From contig OX243818.1 of the NCBI GenBank assembly GCA_945859605.1, positions 36,907,273-36,971,272 on the forward strand: a stretch of DNA of 64,000 bases. The letters run 5' to 3'. The DNA comes from Lumbricus rubellus. Taxonomy: Eukaryota; Annelida; Clitellata; Crassiclitellata; Lumbricidae. The position numbers and the translations under genes were made by a program. Below the pieces are notes generated by a model that saw only the letters and a program-made list of their open reading frames with translations, was not told where the DNA came from and ran no database searches. Shown here in pieces: positions 36,034 through 45,230 of this stretch (positions are counted from its first letter, which is position 1; each line of letters begins with the position of its first letter).

Positions 36034-36095
36034 AATATCCATCCATCCATTCATCCATTAATCCATCGATCCATCCATCCAGTCATCCAATCCAT
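36034..36095. repeat. (ATCC)n tetranucleotide repeat
   Basis: CCATCCATCCATTCATCC units, directly before a SINE end. Confidence 0.85.
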
Positions 36096-36099
36096 CACT

Positions 36100-36185
36100 C
36101 GTTCATTCTGTGGACTTAAACAACGCCCCTTCAAGAAACCTACTCAAGAGCGCTCCCAGTCTAGCCACGGCTAAAGAAAAACACC
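36100..36185 (-). repeat. SINE family 1, 3' fragment
   Basis: AACGCCCCTTCAAGAAACC, AGAGCGCTCCCAGTCTAGCC. Minus orientation, with the ATCC repeat at the tail position. Confidence 0.65.
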
Positions 36186-36214
36186 CAGTGATCTATGACG
36201 CAAATTTTGAATCC

Positions 36215-36375
36215 ATCCACCTGTCTAAATCTATCTGTCTGTCTTTCTATCTGTCGAGTAGATAGTCTGTCTGTTTGTCTGTCTGTCTGTCCGTCCGTCT
36301 ATCTGTATGTCAGTCTGTCTGTCCGTCCGTCAGTCTGTTTGTCTGTATGTCAGTCTGTGTCTGTCTGTCTCCTCT
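36215..36375. repeat. (CTGT)n repeat
   Basis: TCTGTCTGTCTG with CCGT variants. Confidence 0.9.
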
Positions 36376-36660
36376 CACTGCCTTCATCAACCCAGAATAG
36401 AGACATTGTACTTTTATCGCATATAAGCTCAGTCGTCGACCTCGTCCGACTCTGTAATAGTGTGTATGCATCCAATTTCGAATTCAGCTCAATCACCAAT
36501 TACCGTTTGTAATTTATGACGATCCGTTCCGGATTTTCGATCCTCATTTACACAAATCGGTCTGAGGTATGCATTTATATATATATATATACACACAATA
36601 TGTATATGCCTATATAATATAAATAATATATATTACATAATTATAGGCCCTACATGTATG
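36376..36660. other. No recognisable gene
   Basis: Background with a short TA/CA tract (36573-36597). Confidence 0.5.
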
Positions 36661-36664
36661 TATG

Positions 36665-36770
36665 TATATTCAAGTGAGAGGTCGGGGGTTTCAAATCCCC
36701 GCCGGGACATTCAAGGCCATTGAGAGGAATAATCCTGGTCCCTGGACAGAGCAGTCACCCACTCCAAAAC
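36665..36770 (+). repeat. tRNA-like SINE remnant
   Basis: CGGGGGTTTCAAATCCCCG at 36684-36702 forms a near-perfect T-arm with a B box, followed by unrelated sequence. I see no complete acceptor or D arm, so this is not called a tRNA gene. Confidence 0.45.
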
Positions 36771-36967
36771 TATAATTATTTTAAGGATGCATGAGAAACG
36801 TTTGCCAGAAATAAATTGAAATAATAGGACTGCGAGTAAGCTTATAATTATGACGTATACAATAAATTATTATAATTATCTGCATACAATAATAATTATA
36901 ATAAAAAAATATACGCAAAATTCCATACTTCGTGCGCACACATAGGCTTACATAATACACACATAAA

Positions 36968-37022
36968 ACACACACACGCTCTCTCTCTCTCTCCTCTCAC
37001 CCTCGCTTTCTCTCTTTCTCTC
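36968..37022. repeat. (CT)n tract at LTR-element left edge
   Basis: CTCTCTCT/CTTTCTCT. Its last five bases, CTCTC, are the left target duplication of the retrotransposon. Confidence 0.85.
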
Positions 37023-37542
37023 TGTCACAAGTCTTTTCCCTCTTCTTCTCTACGTGTGACCTTCAGTCTCTTCGGAAGCTTCTTCGTATAAGTTCGTGGT
37101 AGCGTAGGCCTATCCCTAGATAACTGTTTCATTAGCTAAATGGCTAGGTTAAAGAATCTACAGTCTTTCACTGTTTTGTTAACCAACAACGACGACGTGT
37201 TCAACTCTTCTTATTATACTCCAAAATCCGATATAAAGTAAAACGATCAGCAACAACACAACAATGACTACACTTGCGTTATCATAACAACTACACGACT
37301 ACTATCTTCATCAGTCTACTCTATCGCAACTCAACAACAACTCTTACAGCCTATCTCAACGGCTCTCAACACGCAACTCTCCTTCTTCACTTCCACTCCC
37401 TTCTTGTACAATTAACGTACGCTCGTCTAGACGTCACGTGCTGTCCAGGCAATCACCTGTCCAGACGCCGCGCGGCAATTTGCACCTGGCCTACTTACGT
37501 CGCTGTACGACAATCGGCGTGCACTGATTAAATTAGCTGACA
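37023..37542 (-). repeat. 3' long terminal repeat
   Basis: It starts TGTCACAAGTC and ends TTAGCTGACA on the plus strand. Compared with the other LTR I see G/A and C/G differences near 37449 and 37460. One TAGGCCTA motif is shared by both LTRs, so it pre-dates this insertion. Confidence 0.95.
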
Positions 37543-37545
37543 TTA

Positions 37546-37562
37546 CCTCCTTCCTTTCTTTT
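37546..37562 (-). promoter_or_regulatory. Polypurine tract (plus-strand primer)
   Basis: The minus strand reads AAAAGAAAGGAAGGAGG, then TAA, then the LTR start. This is the expected position and composition of a PPT. Confidence 0.8.
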
Positions 37563-37659
37563 GAAGAGAGCTAATTAATCTTAAAAATTAGCGAACGTAT
37601 AATGCTTAAACTAAATACAAACAATTCGTATACTAAATGCAATCACAAAATACCTTATA

Positions 37660-38217
37660 CTACAATCTCGATAAGCAGTCTGCTACTACATTCAACTTTC
37701 CTTTCTTATAGTTCAACAGAATGTCAAAATTTTGCAATGATAAAGACCATCTGACTAACTTAGCAGACTTCGACATTGACTCAGTCAAATAAACTAAAGG
37801 ATTATGATCAGTGAACACATTAATTTTGGAACCAATAATGATTTCTTTCAATTTGTTTAAAGCCCATATGATTGCATAGGCTTCCTTCTCAATCGTCGCC
37901 CATCTCCTCTGGGTATCTGTCAGCTTCTGGCTGATAAATGAAACGGGACGTTCTATCCCCTCATCGTCCACTTGTGACAGCACAGCCCCCACAGCAAAAT
38001 CACTGCTATCACAGTACAAATTAAATGGTTTGCCAACCTCGAACATGTACAGAATAACATTCGATAAAACAATTTCTTTAAGAGAATCAAAAGATTTCTG
38101 GTGGTCCTGAGTCCAAATAATGTTCTCAGGTGTCTGCTTGCTAGTTAAATCTGTCAATGGTTTAGCAATCTCAGCAAAATTACAAATAAATTGTCTGTAG
38201 AAACCAAAGAATATCAA
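37660..38217 (-). pseudogene. RT C-terminal segment plus RNase H of the LTR element
   Basis: About 180 codons. FFGFYRQFICNFAEIAKPLT at the start is the RT thumb/connection region of Gypsy elements. RNase H follows with NLYCDSSDFAVGAVL (Asp near 70-73), TIEKEAYAIIWAL (Glu 110) and FTDHNPLVYL (Asp 137). The frame begins directly after the stop of the upstream polyprotein. No RT palm lies between them, so it has no initiation codon of its own and was part of Pol. It ends with the usual DxLSR motif (VVADCLSRL). Confidence 0.9.
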
Positions 38218-38225
38218 TCAATTAG

Positions 38226-41200
38226 TTAGCAAATGTTAGGATTCTTCGGGTTCAGCACCACTTCCTGTTCTACCAGTGTACATAATCCAGGTTTGTCCGA
38301 AACTCTGTCTGCATAACAGTTCAGTACATCCAGTAGCTGTTTCTGTTGCTCGCTCGTAAGATGTCCGATCTGTTCATAGTCCAATTGCAGCGATTTCTGT
38401 GTCGTCTCTGCATGGTCTTCTTTCAATGGTAGCTCTACCACTGATCCGAATTCGTCGTCCTCTTCCACGATGAGACCACACGATAATGTTCTTGCGATGA
38501 ACTTCCTCATTTTGTTGGCATGGACGATTCGTCGGCCGTTTTCATTCATGTCCACCAGATACGAATACTTGGATCTTCTTTGTAGCACTGTACATGGACC
38601 ATGCCATCGTGAGATCAATTTATTGGTTGACGTTGGATACAGGACGATGACGTTTTCTCCTGGTTCGAATTCTTTATCCTTGGCCCTCTTGTTGTATTGA
38701 CTGGCGTATTGTTTTTGCTTTTCCTCTGCACAATTCTCAGCAAATATCAAAGCTTTCTCCATGTCTGCTCTTAAGTTCTTCAGGTACTTTGCTGGTTGTA
38801 CTCCAATGTTTGGCGGTAGATTTATTTCTTTGGTCCAGCTTTCCTTTAAGATAGTTAATGGTCCTCTTGGCATTTTTCCATACACCAGCAGATATGGTGC
38901 CACTCCTGTCGTTGCGTTAGGAACTTCTCTCAATGCCCATACGGTAAACGGAATGATTTTATGCCACTGTCTTGGATTTTCCACAATGACATGATGTACC
39001 ATCTTCTTGAACGTCTGGTTCCATCTCTCGACTAATCCGGCTGCCTCTGGATGCCCCGGTGAATCGAATCGTGGACAGCATCCCATCAATTTCAAAAATT
39101 CTCTTGTAAGACTGGCTGTAAAATTCGTGCCTCTGTCGCTGGTGATCACAGACGGCACCCCCACGTCAATGAAAAGCTTCATCAAAGCTTCGCACACAGC
39201 CTTAGCAGTCAATGACTTCAGCAAGAAGATTGTCGGCCATCTTGTACATGAATCCACTATGCACAAGCAATACTTATGCCCAGCTGCTGACTTCGGTTCT
39301 ATTGGGCCTACCACGTCCATAGTCATCCGTCGGAATGGAACATCTTCCCTTGGAATTGGTGTAATCGGCACTCGATCCATCACCAAACTTCGTGCCTTCA
39401 GCTGACACTTCTCACAGGACTTACAAAATTTCACCACGTCTCGACGCATCTTTGGCCAGACAAAGGACAACTTGATTCTCTCTCGTGTCTTCTCTTCTCC
39501 CAAGTGTCCGCCAAATACTGACTCGTGAGCTAATTCCATTACTTGAATTCTTCTCTCTTTCGGTAACACCAACTGATACACAAGCTGATCCAGCATTTGA
39601 TGCTTCTTATACAGCAATCCATTCACCACGATAAACTCTGATCCTTGGTCTTCAGCGATCCTCCACCACGATTTCAGTGACTCGTCATTTCTCTGCTGCT
39701 CCTCGAATTTCTTCGCATCTTCCAGCTGTCTTTCATCGTTCGAATTCTCTGTGAACAAGTCCCTCATACTTGTCTCCAGTTCAGCGTCGCTTCCGGAATC
39801 TTCACTATCATTTCGTTCACATGCAGCCATCTCTTCTTCAGTTTCATTGTTCTCAGATGTTGTTCTTTCGTCATCTTGAATGCTGAGTTCATCTTCGCTA
39901 TCCGTGTCATCTTCTTGCGAACTTTCGTTTATCGTTTCATCTTCTCCGTCTTCGACTTCTGCTCTCCGACTTTGTGCTCTTGTAGTCACATTCGCTTGTA
40001 GCTCTCCTTGCAATATACTGATTGGTGGAACCTCTTTCAGTTCTGCAATTATCTCTGGATGTAGCAGGAACTTTTCTGGATTTTCTTTACACAGTTCTGC
40101 TGAAATGCTGGCACACACTAAAGTTAAATATGGCGCGATATTTATTGTCCTGTCCTCTGTAGCTGCTCCTTCGTTACGACCGCTCATCCGCACTTCGATT
40201 TTCACCAACTTAGCTGGAATCGGCTCTCCAGCTACACATTGCAAATGAACTCTGCCGATTTCTTCTACTGTCGTTCCTTTCAGTAGTTCCTCGTTGATTA
40301 CTGGTATCTCGGTCCCCGAGTCAATCAACGCCTCGACTTGCACAGGCTGCCCATCAGTCCCACGTATCTCCACATTTACATGCTGCAACGATATCTTCTT
40401 TATGCGTTGACACTCCTCTTTACTTTTTGTTTCTCGACAACTTTCTGCAATGGAAGTAGTCTTTGTCGCTTCTTTCAGTATGGTGAACTGCGGCGTACAC
40501 TTCATCACTGACTTTACTTCTGTTTCTTGGTTGCATTGTTCTTCCCAACCAGGAGGTGCATTTATCACTTGTATCTGGTTTACTCGAAGATTTTCTGCAC
40601 TTCTGCTAAAGTTCTTCCTCAGATTTGCCGCTCCTGGTGCTTGGCAATGTTTTATTAGGTGTTTATCAGAATTGCAATTGTGGCAACGCTTCTTGATAAA
40701 ACTTCTTTGCTCCTTGTTCTCCCACTTGTTGTACGGCGTGTAAGATGCATTACTTTCTGTTGGGCGTCCCAGCGGCGGAGTTCGATTGTAGGCTTGTCTG
40801 TCCCACGTTGACTGTTGTTTATCTTGCGACCACTGCTTTCCAGAATAATCATCTTTCTTTGCATCATTACTCTTGGCTTGGCTTCCGGTGTCTTTGCTAT
40901 CCTTGTTCCACTTGGGTTGCTTTGGACTATTGTCCCATGCTTCAAATTTCGGTTTGTCTTGGAACATCACACCAATCCGATTGTTTACATGTATATCTGC
41001 GAGATCTGCAACATTACTAGCTTCCAAGCATTCTGTGCCCTCTTTTGCTAAGACAAACTGTAGTGGACCTGGTGGTAAACATTCTTTCAGCTTATCCGCC
41101 ACTAACAAATCAAACAGCTTCTCGTAGTCTTTGTCCACTCGTCTACTTCGGACATAATAATTCAACAGGTTCTTCAGCCTAGCCGTGAACATCGTATACG

Positions 41201-41927
41201 TTTCTTCGGCTGTCTTCTTGGCATCTGCAAACCTTGACCTGTACTCACGAGCTGTTAACTTGAATTCCTTCAACAAATGCTCTTTCACTGCATCGTATTT
41301 ATCTAAATTCTCAAATGACAATCGATTCAATACCGTTCGCGCTCTCGGGGTCATCAATGGCAACAACAATTTCACCCAGTACTGCTTTTCCACAGCGAAG
41401 CTATTGAATGCATTCTCCACGGTCTCAAAATATAATGGCACTTCCATCATATCATACGGCATCTTAGGCAATACATGCTTCATGGCATCACCAATCTTCT
41501 TGATCTTGGACACCATTGTCTCACTTTCTCTGAGCCTAATCTGTTCTGACACTTCTCGGCTCTTACGATCATCTTCGTCTCTCTTCTTCAGTCGATCTTG
41601 ATCTTCGATTCTCCGCAGTTCTTCCTGTTCTATCTTCTGTTGTAATAGTTCTAACTGCTTTCTGCGTTCTTCTTTTTCAATGGCCATTTCTTTAAGTTGA
41701 GCCTCCTTGATAGCAAGTTTCTTTTGTTCTAACTGCATCTGCTCTTCTCTTTCTCTTTCTGCTTTTTCCAAATTGTCTTTTCCGGCTTGAAATTCTTCCT
41801 GACGAATTTCTTCTGCTCTCTCCAGTTCTTGTAAACGCATCTTTTCTTTTTCTTCCTCGCGAGCCTTTTTGTCCTCAATCTGCTGCTTTCGTATTTCTTC
41901 ATCGCTTTTTCTTGCTTTTTCGTAGGC
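38226..41927 (-). CDS. Gag-protease-integrase polyprotein of the Gmr1-type element (after in-frame UAG)
   Basis: 1204 codons from the first Met at 41840. Residues 1-110 are a Glu/Lys/Arg/Gln coiled coil. Residues 110-290 form an all-helical capsid region resembling SCAN/Gmr1 Gag. The zinc knuckle has C386, C389, H394, C399. The protease active site is D507-S-G. Residues 620-710 are an acidic, low-complexity linker. The integrase has an H2C2 finger (H772, H779, C806, C809) and core D842, D902, E938 with exactly 35 residues between the last two. The chromodomain-position region follows, then about 40 residues of RT N-terminus (around LLDVLNCYADRVSDKPG). The frame is lost at 38228, where the RT core is deleted. 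The reading frame is continuous upstream through a UAG at 41928-41930. Integrase could still be expressed, but reverse transcription would need help in trans. Confidence 0.92.
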   Translation of the reverse strand, partial: AYEKARKSDEEIRKQQIEDKKAREEEKEKMRLQELERAEEIRQEEFQAGKDNLEKAEREREEQMQLEQKKLAIKEAQLKEMAIEKEERRKQLELLQQKIEQEELRRIEDQDRLKKRDEDDRKSREVSEQIRLRESETMVSKIKKIGDAMKHVLPKMPYDMMEVPLYFETVENAFNSFAVEKQYWVKLLLPLMTPRARTVLNRLSFENLDKYDAVKEHLLKEFKLTAREYRSRFADAKKTAEETYTMFTARLKNLLNYYVRSRRVDKDYEKLFDLLVADKLKECLPPGPLQFVLAKEGTECLEASNVADLADIHVNNRIGVMFQDKPKFEAWDNSPKQPKWNKDSKDTGSQAKSNDAKKDDYSGKQWSQDKQQSTWDRQAYNRTPPLGRPTESNASYTPYNKWENKEQRSFIKKRCHNCNSDKHLIKHCQAPGAANLRKNFSRSAENLRVNQIQVINAPPGWEEQCNQETEVKSVMKCTPQFTILKEATKTTSIAESCRETKSKEECQRIKKISLQHVNVEIRGTDGQPVQVEALIDSGTEIPVINEELLKGTTVEEIGRVHLQCVAGEPIPAKLVKIEVRMSGRNEGAATEDRTINIAPYLTLVCASISAELCKENPEKFLLHPEIIAELKEVPPISILQGELQANVTTRAQSRRAEVEDGEDETINESSQEDDTDSEDELSIQDDERTTSENNETEEEMAACERNDSEDSGSDAELETSMRDLFTENSNDERQLEDAKKFEEQQRNDESLKSWWRIAEDQGSEFIVVNGLLYKKHQMLDQLVYQLVLPKERRIQVMELAHESVFGGHLGEEKTRERIKLSFVWPKMRRDVVKFCKSCEKCQLKARSLVMDRVPITPIPREDVPFRRMTMDVVGPIEPKSAAGHKYCLCIVDSCTRWPTIFLLKSLTAKAVCEALMKLFIDVGVPSVITSDRGTNFTASLTREFLKLMGCCPRFDSPGHPEAAGLVERWNQTFKKMVHHVIVENPRQWHKIIPFTVWALREVPNATTGVAPYLLVYGKMPRGPLTILKESWTKEINLPPNIGVQPAKYLKNLRADMEKALIFAENCAEEKQKQYASQYNKRAKDKEFEPGENVIVLYPTSTNKLISRWHGPCTVLQRRSKYSYLVDMNENGRRIVHANKMRKFIARTLSCGLIVEEDDEFGSVVELPLKEDHAETTQKSLQLDYEQIGHLTSEQQKQLLDVLNCYADRVSDKPGLCTLVEQEVVLNPKNPNIC

Positions 41928-42371
41928 CTACTCTATCATTAACTCCGTCCGTCTCCGTTCTGATTCATCACGATCGAGTCTCATTTGTTCTAGTTGTATC
42001 TGGAACTGCTGCCTCTGCATGTCTATCTCTTGTTGTCGCAATTCTTTCTCTTCTTGCTTACGTTCTTTCTTTTCTTGGCGCCGTCGCTCCTCTTTCTCCT
42101 TCTCTTCTTGGCACCGTCGCTCTTCTTTCTCCTTCTCTTCTTGGCGACGTTCTTTCTCTTCTTGGCACCGTCGCTCTTCTTTCTCCTTCTCTTCTTGGCG
42201 ACGTTCTTTCTCTTCCTGTCTACTCATCATCATGAGTTGTAGCAACGCCTCTATAGACATAGGTGGCTGTGGCTTCTCAACTGGCTTTTCTTTAGCGCCT
42301 CCAACAGCACCTTCTTCTTCTTTCTTAGCCCAAACCTCGGCTAAATTTCTCATCAATTCTTCCCTCGACAT
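41928..42371 (-). CDS. Gag N-terminal coiled-coil segment ending at UAG
   Basis: 147 codons, same frame as the following polyprotein. After a short N-terminal part it is mostly tandem RRQEEKEKEERR repeats (DNA repeats at about 42060-42220), forming a long charged coiled coil. The stop is the TAG of a TAGGCCTAC sequence, and the downstream frame continues uninterrupted. The apparent Met at 42371 is the edge of a MITE insertion. The original gag start is probably at 43331. Confidence 0.8.
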   Translation of the reverse strand: MSREELMRNLAEVWAKKEEEGAVGGAKEKPVEKPQPPMSIEALLQLMMMSRQEEKERRQEEKEKEERRCQEEKERRQEEKEKEERRCQEEKEKEERRRQEKKERKQEEKELRQQEIDMQRQQFQIQLEQMRLDRDESERRRTELMIE

Positions 42372-42373
42372 TT

Positions 42374-43221
42374 CGTCGGTTGAGAATTATAAGGCTCTAT
42401 GTCCATTTTTTGAAATTTTTGAGTTATTGGTACCGTGACGTAGATCTTGTTCAGGGCTATCATGTCATGTGAGAATCTAAGCTGGATCTTCAATGGTAAA
42501 AGAGATATTTTACTAAATTAAAAGGCTCTATGTCCCATGCATTTCAACAGACGTCTACGCTGCAAAGTTTTCATCTTTTTGAGAATTATAAGCCTCTATG
42601 TCCAACAGCAAATAAGACCGCTGCGTTCAAGTCACGTGATTTGAATAAATTAGGTATGCAGCAAATAAGACCGCTGCCCAGAAGTCACGTGATCTCAATC
42701 TATTAATAATAATTGGACCCACGCATTCTGTACATTGAGTGTCATAACTTTCATAAGGCTCTATGTCCAATTTTTGGGCATGGGGCTTTCTTTAAAAAAG
42801 TCATAAAAAATGTTTTTACGTTTTATTCACAACTTTTTTCAATGTACAATGTTACTTAATTGACAAATGAACTAAATCCGTTAGTTAAATTTGTAATATT
42901 TTCAGTATTGTTTGTGTGCTTCAATGCTGAACTTTCAAACTGGAATAAAAAATGTTCAGCCCTCGCATTGAGAATTATAAGGCTCTATGTCCAATTTTGG
43001 GGCGTGGGGCTTTCTTTAAAAAATTATTTTAAAATATTTTAACGTTTTATTCACATAATTTTTCAATGTACAATGTTATTTAATTGACTAATGAACTAAA
43101 TTCTTTACTTACATTTGCAATATTTTCATTAGTGTTTGAGTGCTAGATTGTTGAACTTTCAAATTGCAATATCTCGGAATAGTACTTTTTGGACATAGAG
43201 CCTTATAATTCTCAACCGACG
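42374..43221. mobile_element. 848-bp MITE nested in gag, 4-bp ATTT duplication
   Basis: Inverted termini CGTCGGTTGAGAATTATAAG extend to about 31 bp. ATTT occurs on both sides (42370-42373 and 43222-43225). The interior has repeated AAGGCTCTATGTCC motifs (42394, 42522, 42588, 42754, 42978) and two ~215-bp direct repeats (about 42752-42967 and 42968-43190). Conceptual removal of the element and one ATTT leaves the gag frame open across the junction, which supports the boundaries. It is non-coding. The superfamily is unknown; groups with 4-bp duplications such as Chapaev, Sola or Ginger are candidates only. Confidence 0.85.
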
Positions 43222-43331
43222 ATTTGTTCAACTTCTTCTGCGTCTAGATCTGCTTCAATTAGCAGTTTTATCAGTCTATCAGTAGACATCTTCTTAATAT
43301 TTGCTTGCTTTTTCTCCGTAAGTTTCTCCAT
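43222..43331 (-). CDS. Gag first segment, separated by the nested MITE
   Basis: The minus-strand ATG at 43331-43329 opens a frame of about 36 codons (begins MEKLTEKKQ) that runs to the MITE edge. Its phase matches the gag frame that resumes at 42371. It lies where gag should start, about 330 bp from the 5' LTR. The segment is rich in Lys, Glu and Leu and predicted to be helical. Confidence 0.7.
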
Positions 43332-43606
43332 CTTACTTCTTTACTTTACAGATGCTCGATAAAATAGTAGGCTACTCTTCAAATGTTTGCAATTGACTGA
43401 CTTCAATTCTTTAAGCAAACTTCAATAGACAAGCAAGTTTTTCTACCTTGTAGTCGTTGTGTTGTCGTTTCTCACTGACGTACGGATGCTCGATGTATCG
43501 TTGCTTCTCCCGTGTGCTCGGCTCCTCGATAAATTCACAGCGTCCGTTCCTCCACAACGTCTGTTGATTGAATAGAATCCCTCCGTTCGTAACTACGACC
43601 GTTCTC

Positions 43607-43665
43607 CTGCAACTTGGATCGTTATCCTGCAACTTGGATCGTTATCCTGCAACTTGGATCGTTAT
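43607..43665. repeat. 20-bp tandem triplication in the leader
   Basis: CCTGCAACTTGGATCGTTAT occurs three times head to tail in the 5' untranslated leader, next to the primer-binding site. Confidence 0.9.
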
Positions 43666-43683
43666 CTCACCGCAACGACACCA
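43666..43683 (-). promoter_or_regulatory. Candidate tRNA primer-binding site
   Basis: Two bases inside the 5' LTR the minus strand reads TGGTGTCGTTGCGGTGAG. It starts TGG, complementary to a tRNA CCA end. The tRNA is not identified with confidence; a Leu or Ser type is plausible. Confidence 0.65.
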
Positions 43684-43685
43684 AA

Positions 43686-44205
43686 TGTCACAAGTCTTTT
43701 CCCTCTTCTTCTCTACGTGTGACCTTCAGTCTCTTCGGAAGCTTCTTCGTATAAGTTCGTGGTAGCGTAGGCCTATCCCTAGATAACTGTTTCATTAGCT
43801 AAATGGCTAGGTTAAAGAATCTACAGTCTTTCACTGTTTTGTTAACCAACAACGACGACGTGTTCAACTCTTCTTATTATACTCCAAAATCCGATATAAA
43901 GTAAAACGATCAGCAACAACACAACAATGACTACACTTGCGTTATCATAACAACTACACGACTACTATCTTCATCAGTCTACTCTATCGCAACTCAACAA
44001 CAACTCTTACAGCCTATCTCAACGGCTCTCAACACGCAACTCTCCTTCTTCACTTCCACTCCCTTCTTGTACAATTAACGTACGCTCGTCTAGACGTCAC
44101 GTGCTGTCCAGACAATCACCTGTGCAGACGCCGCGCGGCAATTTGCACCTGGCCTACTTACGTCGCTGTACGACAATCGGCGTGCACTGATTAAATTAGC
44201 TGACA
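43686..44205 (-). repeat. 5' long terminal repeat
   Basis: The same 520 bp as the 3' LTR. The promoter should lie here, but I do not see an unambiguous TATA box. Confidence 0.95.
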
Positions 44206-44266
44206 CTCTCTCTCTCTCTTTCTTTCTCTCTGTCTTTGTCTCTCTGTCTCTTACTCTCTCTCGCTC

Positions 44267-44354
<88 letters not shown>

Positions 44355-44355
44355 G
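44206..44355. repeat. (CT)n/(CTGT)n/(CA)n compound microsatellite
   Basis: It begins with the CTCTC target duplication. Together with 36968-37022 it is the microsatellite into which the retrotransposon inserted. Confidence 0.9.
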
Positions 44356-45040
44356 CATAGCATGTATGCGTATTCATAGTGCTATCAATGGCTCAATGTA
44401 TTGCTCAATTATTCAATTTTAGTAGGCCTGTTATTGTATAGTCTATAATTATTGTGTTGATGCTTTAAAGGACTTATATATCTGTGCAAAGGTTCGTGTA
44501 AATACTAGGCACCTAGGCTATAATATGCTTCGACTGTCCGTTTCTGTGTAGGCTATATCCGTGTGTATCCGTGTGCGTGTCTGTTCCTTATCGCTCTATA
44601 GTCTATACTATGTCTGCGTGTCTGCGTGTCTAAAGCGGAGAGGCTTAGAGAGGAGGGCATCGGGCGTGTTACGTCAAACAGGCCTCTTATAAGAGAAGTG
44701 GTAGGCCCTACTGAACTAAGCCTCTATGCCCAAAATAGGCCTACGCACTAAAGGTTCACATAATAATAATACATGATTTAAATACCATTGACGCTTGTTC
44801 CGGCTTGAAAGTACACAAAGCCCCCACGGTTCAATTATTATTCAACTCGTATGAATTCGTGTATTGAGGTGTAAATTTATACATTCGCCCAATATTTATT
44901 TGAGTTGGTTGGCAATTTAACAACATGACGGCGCGTCAACCTCCCATATATGCCAGTCTTGGGACTGGCTTTGGTTGAGTAGCCTAATGACAGAATTGAC
45001 AGTGGCATAATTAATACATATTATATTTTAATTTTTATTT
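44356..45040. other. No recognisable gene
   Basis: Background sequence. Confidence 0.5.
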
Positions 45041-45230
45041 CTTCAATTCCATAGCACCTCTTCAAGCTTTCTACTCAGATGTGCTCCCGACTACAACGCG
45101 GACACCGCATCGAAATTTCACGCCGAAGCGCCCGAGGAATTGTGAGTGAAGGACTCGTTCAAGGTCCCTACGCGACGACTTGAGGTGGATTCGAATCTAG
45201 AAAGCACCAATGCCATTAATACACCAAATC
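45041..45230 (-). repeat. tRNA-derived SINE, family 1
   Basis: Diverged copy with TAGCACCTCTTCAAGC, TTTCACGCCGAAGCGCCCG, CAAGGTCCCTACGCGACGAC and a B box near 45190. Confidence 0.7.

Larger units (their letters stand above)
37023..44205 (-). mobile_element. Young Gmr1-type Ty3/Gypsy LTR retrotransposon, internally deleted
   Basis: 520-bp LTRs lie at 37023-37542 and 43686-44205, both TG...CA, with a CTCTC 5-bp duplication outside each end. Coding is on the minus strand, so the right LTR is 5'. In transcription order: primer-binding site, gag (coiled coil, SCAN-like capsid region, CCHC knuckle), aspartic protease, H2C2/DDE integrase, then the start of RT, a deletion, RNase H, and a polypurine tract. 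Integrase before RT is the Gmr1 arrangement of deuterostome Gypsy elements. An 848-bp MITE sits in gag. The two LTRs differ at only two sites by eye, so insertion was recent. Confidence 0.93.

Noticed and set aside
36684..36702. A tRNA gene, because of the perfect T-arm-like hairpin
   Set aside because: No acceptor stem, D arm or anticodon arm can be drawn around it. It fits a SINE remnant better.
37274..37531. An 85-codon ORF present twice, in both LTRs (also at 43937-44194)
   Set aside because: It is duplicated only because LTRs are duplicated. It has no domain and lies on the strand opposite to gag-pol.
41928..41930. Programmed UAG readthrough as the normal Gag-Pol strategy of this element
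   Set aside because: The stop falls inside the gag coiled coil, far from a Gag/Pol boundary, and coincides with the over-abundant TAGGCCTA motif. An insertion mutation is the simpler account, but copies must be compared.
39880..42438. Plus-strand Ser/Leu/Phe-rich ORFs
   Set aside because: Antisense shadows of the Glu/Lys-rich Gag coiled coil and the polyprotein.
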